Origin: Paracoccaceae bacterium
Lineage (GTDB): Bacteria; Pseudomonadota; Alphaproteobacteria; Rhodobacterales; Rhodobacteraceae
DNA: 64,000 bases
Direction of reading: 5' to 3'
Assembly (NCBI GenBank): GCA_014872815.1
Contig: WKFK01000015.1
Span: 1-64,000, forward strand
The position numbers and the translations under genes are program-made. The stretch's first letter is position 1. Every line of letters starts with the position of its first letter. Under the pieces are notes generated by a model. That model did no database searches. It was not told the origin of the DNA and worked only from the letters and a program-made list of their open reading frames with translations. Positions 1-7,989 of this stretch are shown one piece after another.

Positions 1-107
1 AGACGTAGGTAACACATCAGTATCGCGACAGTATCGCAGAGGTGCAGAAACAAGGACACAGAGACTGTCGTTTCGAGAGAGTGAAGACAAAGGGCGGGCG
101 GTCAAAA

Positions 108-986
108 CTACCGCAACAGCGGATCGAACAAGAGGTCAGCGATCTCATCCAGACCCGCCCTGCGCCGGGAGGTATGCGGCAAGGTCATCACCAGAGCCTT
201 GCCGGTTGCGACGTCTTTCTCCGAGACCCGGCACAGCGCGCCGGTCTCGATCAGTGGCGCGATCAGGCAGCCGTGGGCCATCAACAGACCCGCGCCGGAT
301 TTGGCCTCCTCAACGGCCAGACCATAGAGAGAGTATCTGGGACCCATCGTTGGATCCCCTACATCTGTGCCTGTGGCTGCGGACCAGAGGCGCCAATCCT
401 CGGACCAGGTTTGATCATGCAGGAGCGGCGTGTCGATGAAAGCGTGAGTTTCTATCAAGGTTGGCGCGCAGACAGGGAACAGGACGTCCTCTGCCAGCAC
501 CCGCTCTTCAGGCACCCCGGTTGGCGTGTCAATGAACAGCGCGAGATCAAACAGGTCCCGGGTGAGACTGGGCGGGGTTTCCATCGCGGTCACGGAGATC
601 TTCAACTCAGGACGTAGCGCGCGCAGATGGCCCAAGCGCGGCGGCAACCAGAGCTGGGCCACAGATGGCAATGCGGCGATGTGGATTTCAGTGGTGGGGC
701 TGAGATTGCGCAGGGTTTGCGTGGCTTCGGCCATCGCGTCAAAGGCCCGTGTGAAAGCTTTGGCCACATCTCGCCCCTCGGCTGTGAGAGACACCCCCTG
801 AGCTTGACGGCGAAACAGAGTGACCTGCGCCCAGGCTTCCACCGTTTTGATGTGTTGCGACACCGCCCCCGGTGTTACGCCTAGCTCTTCGCCTGCCGCG
901 ACAAAACTCTGCAGACGAGCGGCGGCCTCAAACGCGCGCAGAGCATTCAAGGGGGGACCTTTGGGGCGGTTGGGTAGAACAGACAT
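108..986 (-). CDS. LysR-family transcriptional regulator (GcvA-like)
   Basis: A 292-residue DNA-binding regulator. The N-terminal 60 or so residues form the winged helix-turn-helix typical of LysR proteins (ALRAFEAAARLQSFVAAGEELG followed by a VSQHIKTVE recognition helix region), and the rest has the length and character of a periplasmic-binding-protein-like effector domain. The 'pLNALRAFEAAAR' opening resembles the GcvA/AmpR branch. It is divergent from the SHMT-like gene at 1084, with 97 bases between the two starts, the usual arrangement for a LysR regulator and its target. A perfect GCAAAT-N3-ATTTGC palindrome lies in that gap. Family assignment is firm; the effector and target are inferred from position only. 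Confidence 0.9.
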   Translation of the reverse strand: MSVLPNRPKGPPLNALRAFEAAARLQSFVAAGEELGVTPGAVSQHIKTVEAWAQVTLFRRQAQGVSLTAEGRDVAKAFTRAFDAMAEATQTLRNLSPTTEIHIAALPSVAQLWLPPRLGHLRALRPELKISVTAMETPPSLTRDLFDLALFIDTPTGVPEERVLAEDVLFPVCAPTLIETHAFIDTPLLHDQTWSEDWRLWSAATGTDVGDPTMGPRYSLYGLAVEEAKSGAGLLMAHGCLIAPLIETGALCRVSEKDVATGKALVMTLPHTSRRRAGLDEIADLLFDPLLR

Positions 987-1019
987 GAGATAGCCTTAGT
1001 TTTTCTACGCCAAGAAATA

Positions 1020-1034
1020 GCAAATCTGATTTGC
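1020..1034. promoter_or_regulatory. Candidate LysR operator palindrome
   Basis: GCAAAT-CTG-ATTTGC is a perfect 6-bp inverted repeat in the divergent gap between the LysR gene and the SHMT-like gene. It lies about 50 bases before the SHMT-like start codon. LysR proteins usually bind interrupted dyads in such gaps. Binding is inferred from position and symmetry. Confidence 0.45.
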
Positions 1035-1083
1035 GTTGTCAGGGGAGCCTGTCACTTTGGGATCAAACATGGAGGGGTAAGAC

Positions 1084-2394
1084 ATGACATTGGATTTCAG
1101 AGACTGGGTGCCGGCGGCAAGTGAAACCCTGGTGCGCGACATTGCCAAACGTACAGCAGACACATCGACGACGGATATTCTGGACCGGATCGAAGGCCTT
1201 GCAGCCAAGAACCGCGACATTCATGAGCGGGAGTGTTTCAACCTGAACCCCGCCACCAATGTGATGAACCCTCGGGCCGAGGCGCTTTTGGCCTCCGGCA
1301 TCGGGTCGCGCCCTTCACTGGGCTACCCCGGCGACAAATATGAGATGGGGCTGGAGGCGATTGAAGAGATAGAGGTGATTGCGGCGGAATTGGCCGCCGA
1401 AGTGTTTGACGCCAAGTTTGCCGAAATCCGCGTGCCGTCGGGCGCGATTGCCAACCTCTATGGGTTTATGGCGACCTGCAAACCGGGCGATACCATCATT
1501 GCGCCGCCGGCCACCATTGGCGGGCACGTGACCCATCATGTGGCGGGCTGCGCCGGGTTGTTTGGGCTGCGCACGGTGATGGCCCCGACGGATGCGGACG
1601 GCTACACCGTGGACTTGGACGCGTTGTGTGCACTGGCACTCAAAGAGCTGCCGAAGCTGATCACCATTGGTGGTAGCCTAAACCTATTCGAACACCCAGT
1701 AAAAGAGGTGCGCGCGATTGCCGATGAAGTGGGTGCCAAGGTGATGTTTGATGCGGCCCACCAATGCGGGATCATTGCGGGCAAGGCGTGGCGGAACCCG
1801 CTGACCGAGGGCGCGCATTTCATGACCATGAGCACCTATAAGAGTCTGGGCGGACCGGCGGGTGGATTGATTGTCAGCAATGATGCTGAGATCGCCAAGG
1901 CGCTGGACGCCATTGCCTTCCCCGGCATGACGGCCAATTTTGATGCCGCCAAGTCGGCGGCGCTGGCGGTGACCATGTTGGATTGGCGCAGCTTTGGAGC
2001 GGCCTATGCGCAAGAGATGATTGTCATGGCGCAGGCTTTGGCGGAGGCGTTGGACGCCAAGGGTGTGCCGGTGTTTGCGGGACGGGACGGCCACACGCAG
2101 TCCCATCAGTTCGCGGTTCTGGCGGAAAGCTATGGCGGGGGTCAGGCCGCGTCCAAGGTGTTGCGCAAGGCGAGGTTCCTGGCCTGCGGCATTGGATTGC
2201 CGGTAGCCGAGGTCGCGGGCGACATGAACGGGCTGCGCATTGGCACGCCGGAATTGGTGCGCTGGGGCATGACATCAGGTGATGCGGGCCGGTTGGCCGG
2301 GTTGATTGCGGCCGGTTTGGCTGGCGAAGATGTGGCCGCCGAAGTCAGCGCCTGGCGGCAGAGCTTTGACACAGTGCAGTTTGTGCACAGCTAA
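1084..2394 (+). CDS. Serine hydroxymethyltransferase-like PLP enzyme
   Basis: A 436-residue fold-type I PLP enzyme related to serine hydroxymethyltransferase but divergent. Visible landmarks are a glycine-rich YPGDKYEMG segment near residue 81 (compare the YPG(R/N)RYYGG of GlyA), the PLP-contacting D223 and H226 in FDAAHQCG, and the Schiff-base lysine K253 in STYKSLGGPAGG, where GlyA has TTHKTLRGPRGG. These suggest PLP chemistry on a small hydroxy- or methyl-amino acid, possibly with a folate-linked one-carbon unit. The substrate cannot be told from sequence; alpha-methylserine or threonine-type substrates are alternatives to serine. A GGAGGGG ribosome site precedes the ATG. It is probably controlled by the divergent LysR gene. 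Confidence 0.8.
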   Translation: MTLDFRDWVPAASETLVRDIAKRTADTSTTDILDRIEGLAAKNRDIHERECFNLNPATNVMNPRAEALLASGIGSRPSLGYPGDKYEMGLEAIEEIEVIAAELAAEVFDAKFAEIRVPSGAIANLYGFMATCKPGDTIIAPPATIGGHVTHHVAGCAGLFGLRTVMAPTDADGYTVDLDALCALALKELPKLITIGGSLNLFEHPVKEVRAIADEVGAKVMFDAAHQCGIIAGKAWRNPLTEGAHFMTMSTYKSLGGPAGGLIVSNDAEIAKALDAIAFPGMTANFDAAKSAALAVTMLDWRSFGAAYAQEMIVMAQALAEALDAKGVPVFAGRDGHTQSHQFAVLAESYGGGQAASKVLRKARFLACGIGLPVAEVAGDMNGLRIGTPELVRWGMTSGDAGRLAGLIAAGLAGEDVAAEVSAWRQSFDTVQFVHS

Positions 2395-2402
2395 AGAAAG
2401 AG

Positions 2403-2441
2403 GGCGGCGCGAGCGTACGGTTCACGCCGCCTGACGTTTTA
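2403..2441 (+). terminator. Hairpin between convergent SHMT-like gene and msrQ
   Basis: GGCGGCG (2403-2409) pairs with CGCCGCC (2425-2431), followed after a few bases by GTTTTAC. The second arm overlaps the last codons of msrQ. It probably ends rightward transcription from the SHMT-like gene. The loop is long (15 nt) and the T run is short, so the call is moderate. Confidence 0.4.
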
Positions 2442-3051
2442 CAGGCGGCGCGGCGCGTTTCTTCGGCAGCTTGCGGAGTGCGATCAAGCCGATGACCACC
2501 GCGAGATAGATATAGGGCTCATACTCAAAGCCCTTGGACTGCATGATGTAATGCACACCACCCAGCGCCACGGCGAGGTATGTCATCTTGTGCAGCTTGC
2601 GCCAGCGCGAGCCAAGCTTGCGGATGGAAAGGTTGTTGGATGTGACCGCCAGCGGCAACAGGATCACCAACGAGATCATGCCGACAATGATGTAGGGGCG
2701 CTTGATAAGGTCGGCTTTGACTTGGCTGAGGATCTGCACATCCAGCACCATCCAGACAAGGAAGTGCAGCAGGATATAGAAAAAGGCGATCACGCCGAGC
2801 GCCCGGCGCCAACTTAGCAAGTTGAGTTTTGTGAACCGGCGGAGCGGGGTCACCAGCAGGACCGCGATCAGCACCTGCAGCCCAACCTTGCCCAGCGCGT
2901 GCTCCATGGCTTTCACAGGATCAACACCCAGGCCGCCGGTGAAGCCTGCAAAAAGCAGCCATACCGGATAAGCCGCCCCAATTAGATAGAACAGCCAGCT
3001 GGGGAGCTTCCGCACAAGGGCGTTTAACCGATTAACAATCACGTCACCCAT
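2422..3051 (-). CDS. msrQ: MsrQ, haem-binding membrane subunit of MsrPQ
   Basis: A 209-residue integral membrane protein of the YedZ/MsrQ (ferric-reductase-like) family. About six hydrophobic segments run between residues 18 and 190, with histidines inside helices (for example LLHFLVW near residue 96) suited to b-haem ligation. In known systems it passes electrons from the quinone pool or flavin to periplasmic MsrP, which repairs methionine sulfoxide in envelope proteins. MsrP is encoded on the same strand at 3870-4772, but an opposite-strand gene (3173-3820) sits between them, so the usual msrPQ operon is not contiguous. ATG start. Confidence 0.88.
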   Translation of the reverse strand: MGDVIVNRLNALVRKLPSWLFYLIGAAYPVWLLFAGFTGGLGVDPVKAMEHALGKVGLQVLIAVLLVTPLRRFTKLNLLSWRRALGVIAFFYILLHFLVWMVLDVQILSQVKADLIKRPYIIVGMISLVILLPLAVTSNNLSIRKLGSRWRKLHKMTYLAVALGGVHYIMQSKGFEYEPYIYLAVVIGLIALRKLPKKRAAPPVKRQAA

Positions 3052-3172
3052 AAATACGCCTCCCTACGTTTAGGGCCTGCAAAGACCCAAGTGCCGCCAC
3101 ATAAGCGCCCAATCCTCCCAATACAGAGATCAGAAGTTTTGTGACCTTTGCCAGTACAGAAGGATATGTCCC

Positions 3173-3820
3173 TTGCCCGAATTGATCACCTTGTACGAAT
3201 TCTTGTTCAATTTTCTTGATCCAGAATACGCCGCTTACATGATTATGGCCATCGGTTTGGCCCTGACGCTTATTGTTAGGTCCTGGGGAAAATCGAAAGG
3301 GAAGACCTCTGCCTATGGCGGCGACGGCGGATTGAATGACATCGCCATATCGTTCATCGGCAACTGGATGCCAGCGCGCGCGAACACGGTGATCGGCGGT
3401 GCACAAACCTTTCGCGCCGCATGGGGTGCGCGGTTGCTTGTGGGGCCGATCATGCTGGGGTTTCTGTATATCCTGGACATCAACCAATTCATGGAAGGGG
3501 CCTCCGCTGACGAACAGAGGTTCACCGAGGTTATAGTATATGGGGCCGCGGCCTTGGTGCTGTTTCAATGGATCAAACTGGCATTTTTTGTTCGGATCAG
3601 GATTGAAGACGACACAATCACCAGCTTCGGTCATTCGATGCGGCCGCAATCGCGCAACCTGCAGGAGCTGACGGGTGTGGCATTGGATGGCGAGAAAAAA
3701 CTGCTGAAGCTGCAATTTGCCGATGCTCCGCCGCTTTATACCACGCGGTTTATTTCGCCGCGCAAGGAGTTCATTGCGTTGCTTGAAAACCGCGTACAGG
3801 CCAACGCGATGGCGGCTTAA
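3173..3820 (+). CDS. Uncharacterised membrane protein between msrP and msrQ
   Basis: A 215-residue protein I do not recognise. Hydrophobic segments are visible near residues 17-36, 88-102 and 120-140. The C-terminal 75 residues are soluble and beta-rich (RIRIEDDTITSFG ... KLLKLQF), somewhat like small bacterial PH-type domains, though this is only an impression. The start is TTG, chosen because an AAGGA site lies about nine bases upstream; the nearby ATG at 3166 is out of frame. It is divergent from msrQ (121-base gap) and convergent with msrP. Whether it serves the Msr system is unknown. Confidence 0.72.
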   Translation: MPELITLYEFLFNFLDPEYAAYMIMAIGLALTLIVRSWGKSKGKTSAYGGDGGLNDIAISFIGNWMPARANTVIGGAQTFRAAWGARLLVGPIMLGFLYILDINQFMEGASADEQRFTEVIVYGAAALVLFQWIKLAFFVRIRIEDDTITSFGHSMRPQSRNLQELTGVALDGEKKLLKLQFADAPPLYTTRFISPRKEFIALLENRVQANAMAA

Positions 3821-3869
3821 GACGGTCCAATCCCCGCGCCAAAATGATGGCATTGGCCTGCGCATGCCG

Positions 3870-4772
3870 TCAGTAGTTTTTGCGCAGGTCCATGCCTTCG
3901 TAAAGGCTGGCGACCTCTTGCTCATAGCCATTGAACATCAGGGTGGGGATGCGTTTGGCAAAGAAGCCGCCGCCGATGGGCCGCTCAGAAGCTTGGGACC
4001 AGCGGGGGTGGTCCACCTCTGGGTTTACGTTGGAGTAAAAGCCGTATTCACCGGGGATGGATTTGTTCCAACTGGTGGGCGGCTCTTTGTCGGTCAGGGT
4101 GATACGCACGATGGATTTGATCGATTTGAAGCCATACTTCCACGGCACCACCAGACGGATCGGTGCGCCGTTTTGTTTGGGCATGTCTTTGCCGTAGATG
4201 CCTGTCGCCATCAGGGTGAGTGGGTGGTTGGCCTCATCCAACCGCAGGCCTTCGACGTAGGGCCAATCCAGGAAAGGCGAGTTCTGCCCAATCATTTCTT
4301 TGGGGCGATAGAGCGTCTCAAAGGCCACGTATTTGGCTGAGGATTGCACACCCGCGAGGTCCAAGAGATCTTTCAATTCAAAGCCGTTCCATGGCACCAC
4401 CATTGACCAGGCCTCGACACACCGGAAGCGATAGATGCGCTCTTCAATGGTCATTTGGGAGAGGATGTCTTCGAGCGCATAGTCGCCGGGGCGGTCGACC
4501 ATACCGTCGATCTTGATGCTCCAAGGCTTGGTGGTCAGGCGGTGGGCATGTTTGGCGGGATCATCCTTGCCGGTGCCGAACTCATAAAAGTTGTTGTACT
4601 GCGTGATCACGTCAAAATCGGTCGGTGTGAGATCGGCGGCCGCTCGGGCTTTGGGTGCGAGGGCGGCGAGACCGAGACCTGCCATGCCGGCCATCACCTG
4701 GCGGCGGTTCAAATAGGCGGACTTTGGGGTCACGTCGTCATGTGTGAGGTCATTGGTCCAGCGGTGCGCCAT
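3870..4772 (-). CDS. msrP: MsrP, periplasmic methionine sulfoxide reductase (molybdopterin)
   Basis: A 300-residue catalytic subunit of the sulfite-oxidase-fold MsrP/YedY family. The N-terminus has a twin-arginine signal (R23-R24 in LNRRQVMAG, then a hydrophobic stretch ending ALAPKARA), so it is exported folded with its molybdenum cofactor. C118 in YRFRCVEAW is the expected Mo-ligating cysteine. The family reduces free and protein-bound methionine sulfoxide using electrons from MsrQ. A GGAGAG site precedes the ATG. MsrQ lies downstream on the same strand, separated by a gene on the other strand. Confidence 0.92.
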   Translation of the reverse strand: MAHRWTNDLTHDDVTPKSAYLNRRQVMAGMAGLGLAALAPKARAAADLTPTDFDVITQYNNFYEFGTGKDDPAKHAHRLTTKPWSIKIDGMVDRPGDYALEDILSQMTIEERIYRFRCVEAWSMVVPWNGFELKDLLDLAGVQSSAKYVAFETLYRPKEMIGQNSPFLDWPYVEGLRLDEANHPLTLMATGIYGKDMPKQNGAPIRLVVPWKYGFKSIKSIVRITLTDKEPPTSWNKSIPGEYGFYSNVNPEVDHPRWSQASERPIGGGFFAKRIPTLMFNGYEQEVASLYEGMDLRKNY

Positions 4773-4894
4773 GTGGGGTCTCTCCTATTGCGTTGGGAGA
4801 GTGATAACGCAGGTGTCGGGACCCACGCCATACAAGCATGGTCACGATGGTGTGGGGCGATTGTAACGTTTGGCGCCTTTGATATCTGTTGAAA

Positions 4895-4935
4895 GTGGGG
4901 GCCAGCCCCCACACCCAAGGGATATTTGAGGACTG
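4895..4935 (+). repeat. Intergenic hairpin element ending in GGGATATTT (copy 1)
   Basis: GTGGGGGC-CA-GCCCCCAC (4895-4912) is followed by AAGGGATATTTGAGGACTGAG. The same order, a G/C hairpin then GGGATATT and a GGAATGAG-like end, recurs at 39606-39667 and, inverted, at 39820-39853. It sits between the glutamate-synthase-like gene and msrP. Confidence 0.5.
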
Positions 4936-4949
4936 AGCAGACAGAGGGG

Positions 4950-6446
4950 CTACATGGCACCCGGGCGGGGGAAGACCTCGTTCATGGGCACGGAGCGGCC
5001 GTTGGGTTGCACAAGTCGCACATGGCGGCGACGTAGCTTGCGAGGCTCGGACACGCCGACGGAGTGGGCGATGACCTCGACCTCTTTCACCAGCGCCTGG
5101 GCATAGCGGGCGACGCGGGGGGCTTTGCGGTCCACAACCAGGCCCTTCTGGAAACGCGGATCGTGGGTGGTGATGCCGGTGGGGCAGGTGTTTTTGTTGC
5201 ACTTGAGCGCCTGGATGCAGCCCAGCGCAAACATGAAGCCACGGGCGGAGACCACGAAGTCTGCCCCGGCCGCGAGCGCCCAGGCGATATCGCCGGGGTT
5301 GACCAGCTTGCCCGAGGCGATCAGGCGGATGCGGTCGTGCAATTCAAACTCATCGCGCAGATCAGCCACCAAGGGCAACGCCTCGCGCACGGGCATGCCC
5401 ACCAAATCCATCAGTGGCATCGGTGCTGCGCCGGTGCCACCTTCGCCGCCATCGATGGTGATAAAGTCCGGGGCCATATTCGCTCCGCGCCGTGCGATGG
5501 TTTCAAAGAACTCGCGCATGGTGAGTTCCGCGCCGACCACCGTTTTGATGCCCACAGGCTTGCCGGTGACCTCGCGGATGTGGGCGAGGAAATCCAGGAG
5601 GTGGTCAAAGTTGTCGATCTCACGGTGGCGGTTGGGGGAGATTCCATCCTGACCAACTTCCAAACCACGGATTTTGGCAATCTCTTCGGTGACTTTCTCG
5701 CCCGGAAGGATGCCCCCCTTGCCGGGTTTGGCCCCTTGGGCCATTTTCACCTCAAACATCCGAATGCTTTTGTGACCGGCAATTTCGCGCAGTTTGGCGT
5801 CGTCCAGCCCGCCGTCGGCATTGCGCACGCCAAACTTGGCAGTGCCAATTTGGTAGACCAGATCACAGCCGCCTTCGTAATGAAACGGGCTCACGCCTCC
5901 TTCGCCAGTGTTGAGCCAAATACCAGCCTTAGCTGCGCCATGGCTGAGCGCCTGTACCGCTGGCTTAGACAGAGCGCCGTAGCTCATGCCGGAGATGTTG
6001 AAAAACGAGGGCGCAAGATAAGGCGTGCGGGCGGTGGGACCAATCAGTAGTGGCTCAGATTTGGCATATTCATCGTCGAGCGGCGGGAACGGATCGTTCA
6101 CGAAGATCGGCGTGCCAGGCACGTTGAGATTGCGAGTGGAGCCAAAGGCGATGGTGTTGGATTTGCCCTCCCCTGCCCGGCCAACCCATTCGCGTTGGGC
6201 GCGGTTAAACGGCAACTCCTCGCGGTCCATGGCAAAGAAATACTGCCGGAAGAACTCACCCAACTCCGAGAAGATATGACGGAAGCGGCCAATCACAGGA
6301 TAGTTGCGCCGGATCGCATCGCCGGTCTGGTTGCGGTCAATGATGAAAAGGATGATCGCCGCCACAACCAGAAGCGCGAAGATCAGCACAAAGGCCAGAC
6401 CGAGAAATTCCACCACATCAAAGGCTGTTTCCATTGTGCTTTCCAT
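4950..6446 (-). CDS. Membrane-anchored FMN-binding glutamate-synthase-family protein
   Basis: A 498-residue protein with an N-terminal membrane helix (about residues 13-36) followed by the FMN-binding TIM-barrel of the glutamate synthase large subunit. Visible features are ISGMSYGALS, the TIDGGEGGTGAAP loop, IASGKLVNPGD, and the cysteine cluster CIQALKCNKNTC-P that binds a [3Fe-4S] centre in glutamate synthases. It lacks the glutamine amidotransferase and GXGXG domains of full GltB, so it is one of the stand-alone GltB-like proteins whose reaction is mostly unproven. Start 6446 has a GGGAGCC site; a second ATG at 6434 is possible. Confidence 0.85.
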   Translation of the reverse strand: MESTMETAFDVVEFLGLAFVLIFALLVVAAIILFIIDRNQTGDAIRRNYPVIGRFRHIFSELGEFFRQYFFAMDREELPFNRAQREWVGRAGEGKSNTIAFGSTRNLNVPGTPIFVNDPFPPLDDEYAKSEPLLIGPTARTPYLAPSFFNISGMSYGALSKPAVQALSHGAAKAGIWLNTGEGGVSPFHYEGGCDLVYQIGTAKFGVRNADGGLDDAKLREIAGHKSIRMFEVKMAQGAKPGKGGILPGEKVTEEIAKIRGLEVGQDGISPNRHREIDNFDHLLDFLAHIREVTGKPVGIKTVVGAELTMREFFETIARRGANMAPDFITIDGGEGGTGAAPMPLMDLVGMPVREALPLVADLRDEFELHDRIRLIASGKLVNPGDIAWALAAGADFVVSARGFMFALGCIQALKCNKNTCPTGITTHDPRFQKGLVVDRKAPRVARYAQALVKEVEVIAHSVGVSEPRKLRRRHVRLVQPNGRSVPMNEVFPRPGAM

Positions 6447-6561
6447 GACTTGGCTCCCTTCTGGCGCGTCACACCTAAGGTGCCGCCCGTTTAGAGCGAG
6501 AGCAAGTCACGATTGGTCAACAGCCGCGTGAGGCAAGTGCAACAATTTTGGGAGTTTGGTG

Positions 6562-7944
6562 CTAGGCTGCCCCCGAAACCATGCGCGCCGCCTCAAGGGC
6601 GTAGCGGTCGGTCATGCCGGTGATGAAATCACTCATCCCGTGCAACGCGGTGTAGCTGTCAGTGATGCCGCGCAGGTCAAGCGACAGGGCGCGGACCAGT
6701 TGGGCTTCGTAGTCCGGCAATCCGTCGCTGTTCCAGTTGTTTTCCGCCAAAGCGGCATAGACCGGCAACACGCCGTCCAAAACGGTGCGAATGGCGTTGC
6801 GACCCTGAATTTCCAACTTAGTTTTACGCGGCGCGGTGAACAGGCGCTCTTGGGCGGTCTGTTTGATCTTCTCAAAAGCCGCGCCTTTGTCGGACACGGC
6901 GATCAGCTCACCGGAGAAGTGACCTGACAGAATGGAGCTGTGATTGTCGATGAAGGCCTGCACGCAGGCGTCAATCGCGCCGCCGATTGCGCGGGCGCGC
7001 ATGTAGCTGATGCGTTCATAAGCAGTGTAGGCGGATTGATCGCGGTTGGTGAGACGGCACAGGGGGGACAAGAGGTCTTCGACACGTTCCAGGCTGAGAT
7101 CTCCAGCGGAGAATCCGTCTTCGAGATCGACGATGTTGTAGCAAATATCGTCCGCGGCCTCGACAAGATAGACCAGCGGGTGCCGTCGCCACCACAGGCT
7201 GCCGTCTGACGCGGTCTCTTCCGGCAGGCCCAGCGCCTGTGCGACCTCTTTGAGCGTGTCATACTCAGAATGAAAGGCGCCAAATTTCTTGGCGCCAACG
7301 TAGGGCGCCCTGCCACCATTGTCCGCTTTCAGAGCCGCGGAGGTGCTGGCAGTCATTGGATATTTGGTGAAGGCCCCAAGCACCGCGTTGGACAGGCGCA
7401 TGCCGCCTTCGTTGCGGTACATTTCCAGACGGGTGACAATGCGAAAGCCCTGGGCGTTGCCTTCCAGCGGGGTGAACTCATGGCGCTGTTCCTGGGCGAC
7501 CTGGGCAAAAATCCCCTCGTTCTGGGCGAACTTCTCTTTGAACCAGCCGCCAATGGCCTCTTCGCCGGAATGGCCAAACGGTGGGTTGCCAATGTCATGG
7601 GCGAGACAGGCGGCGTGCACAATCCCCGCCACTTTGGCAGTTTCACCTTTGGCAATGTGGCCTTGCGTCTCAAGCCAGCTGCCCACCTTCATGCCCAATG
7701 TGCGGCCCACGCTGGCGACCTCGACCGAGTGGATCAGCCGGTGACGCAAGTGGTCATGATCATAAAGTGGATGCACCTGTGTCTTGTTGGCGAGCCGCCG
7801 AAACGGCGCGGAGAAGGTGATCCGGTCGGCATCCTGCACGAAATTTTGGCGCAGCGGGTCTTCTTCGCGGCACGTGTCTGCGGCGCGGTCGGTGTTGATC
7901 AGGGTGTGCCAATCCAAAGTCTTTGGTCCGTCTGTTGTACGCAT
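6562..7944 (-). CDS. dgt: Deoxyguanosinetriphosphate triphosphohydrolase (HD superfamily)
   Basis: A 460-residue dGTPase-family protein that hydrolyses dNTPs to deoxynucleosides and triphosphate. HD metal ligands are visible: histidines in RLIHSVEVASVGR (near residue 72) and the HD pair in LAHDIGNPPFGHSGEEA (near 115). FSAPFRRLANKTQV near residue 45 is the conserved dGTPase entry motif. The length is closer to the E. coli-type enzyme than to the roughly 380-residue form. It lies downstream of clpB on the same strand, with a strong hairpin ending at its start codon, so it may depend on read-through or have a promoter within the clpB end. Confidence 0.9.
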   Translation of the reverse strand: MRTTDGPKTLDWHTLINTDRAADTCREEDPLRQNFVQDADRITFSAPFRRLANKTQVHPLYDHDHLRHRLIHSVEVASVGRTLGMKVGSWLETQGHIAKGETAKVAGIVHAACLAHDIGNPPFGHSGEEAIGGWFKEKFAQNEGIFAQVAQEQRHEFTPLEGNAQGFRIVTRLEMYRNEGGMRLSNAVLGAFTKYPMTASTSAALKADNGGRAPYVGAKKFGAFHSEYDTLKEVAQALGLPEETASDGSLWWRRHPLVYLVEAADDICYNIVDLEDGFSAGDLSLERVEDLLSPLCRLTNRDQSAYTAYERISYMRARAIGGAIDACVQAFIDNHSSILSGHFSGELIAVSDKGAAFEKIKQTAQERLFTAPRKTKLEIQGRNAIRTVLDGVLPVYAALAENNWNSDGLPDYEAQLVRALSLDLRGITDSYTALHGMSDFITGMTDRYALEAARMVSGAA

Positions 7945-7945
7945 A

Positions 7946-7974
7946 GAAGAAAGCCCGCCGATATGGCGGGCTTT
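7946..7974 (-). terminator. clpB terminator abutting the dgt start codon
   Basis: On the minus strand AAAGCCCGCC and GGCGGGCTTT form a 10-bp stem around a 5-nt loop (7950-7974), followed by TTTCTTCT and then directly by the dgt ATG. It reads as the intrinsic terminator of clpB. Because it covers the expected dgt ribosome-binding region, it could also limit dgt translation. Confidence 0.75.
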
Positions 7975-7989
7975 GCAGGCAGTTTAGAG

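Noticed and set aside
987-1083. Riboswitch upstream of the SHMT-like gene
   Set aside because: The gap is under 100 bases and shows only a short palindrome; there is no room for or sign of a glycine or SAH aptamer.
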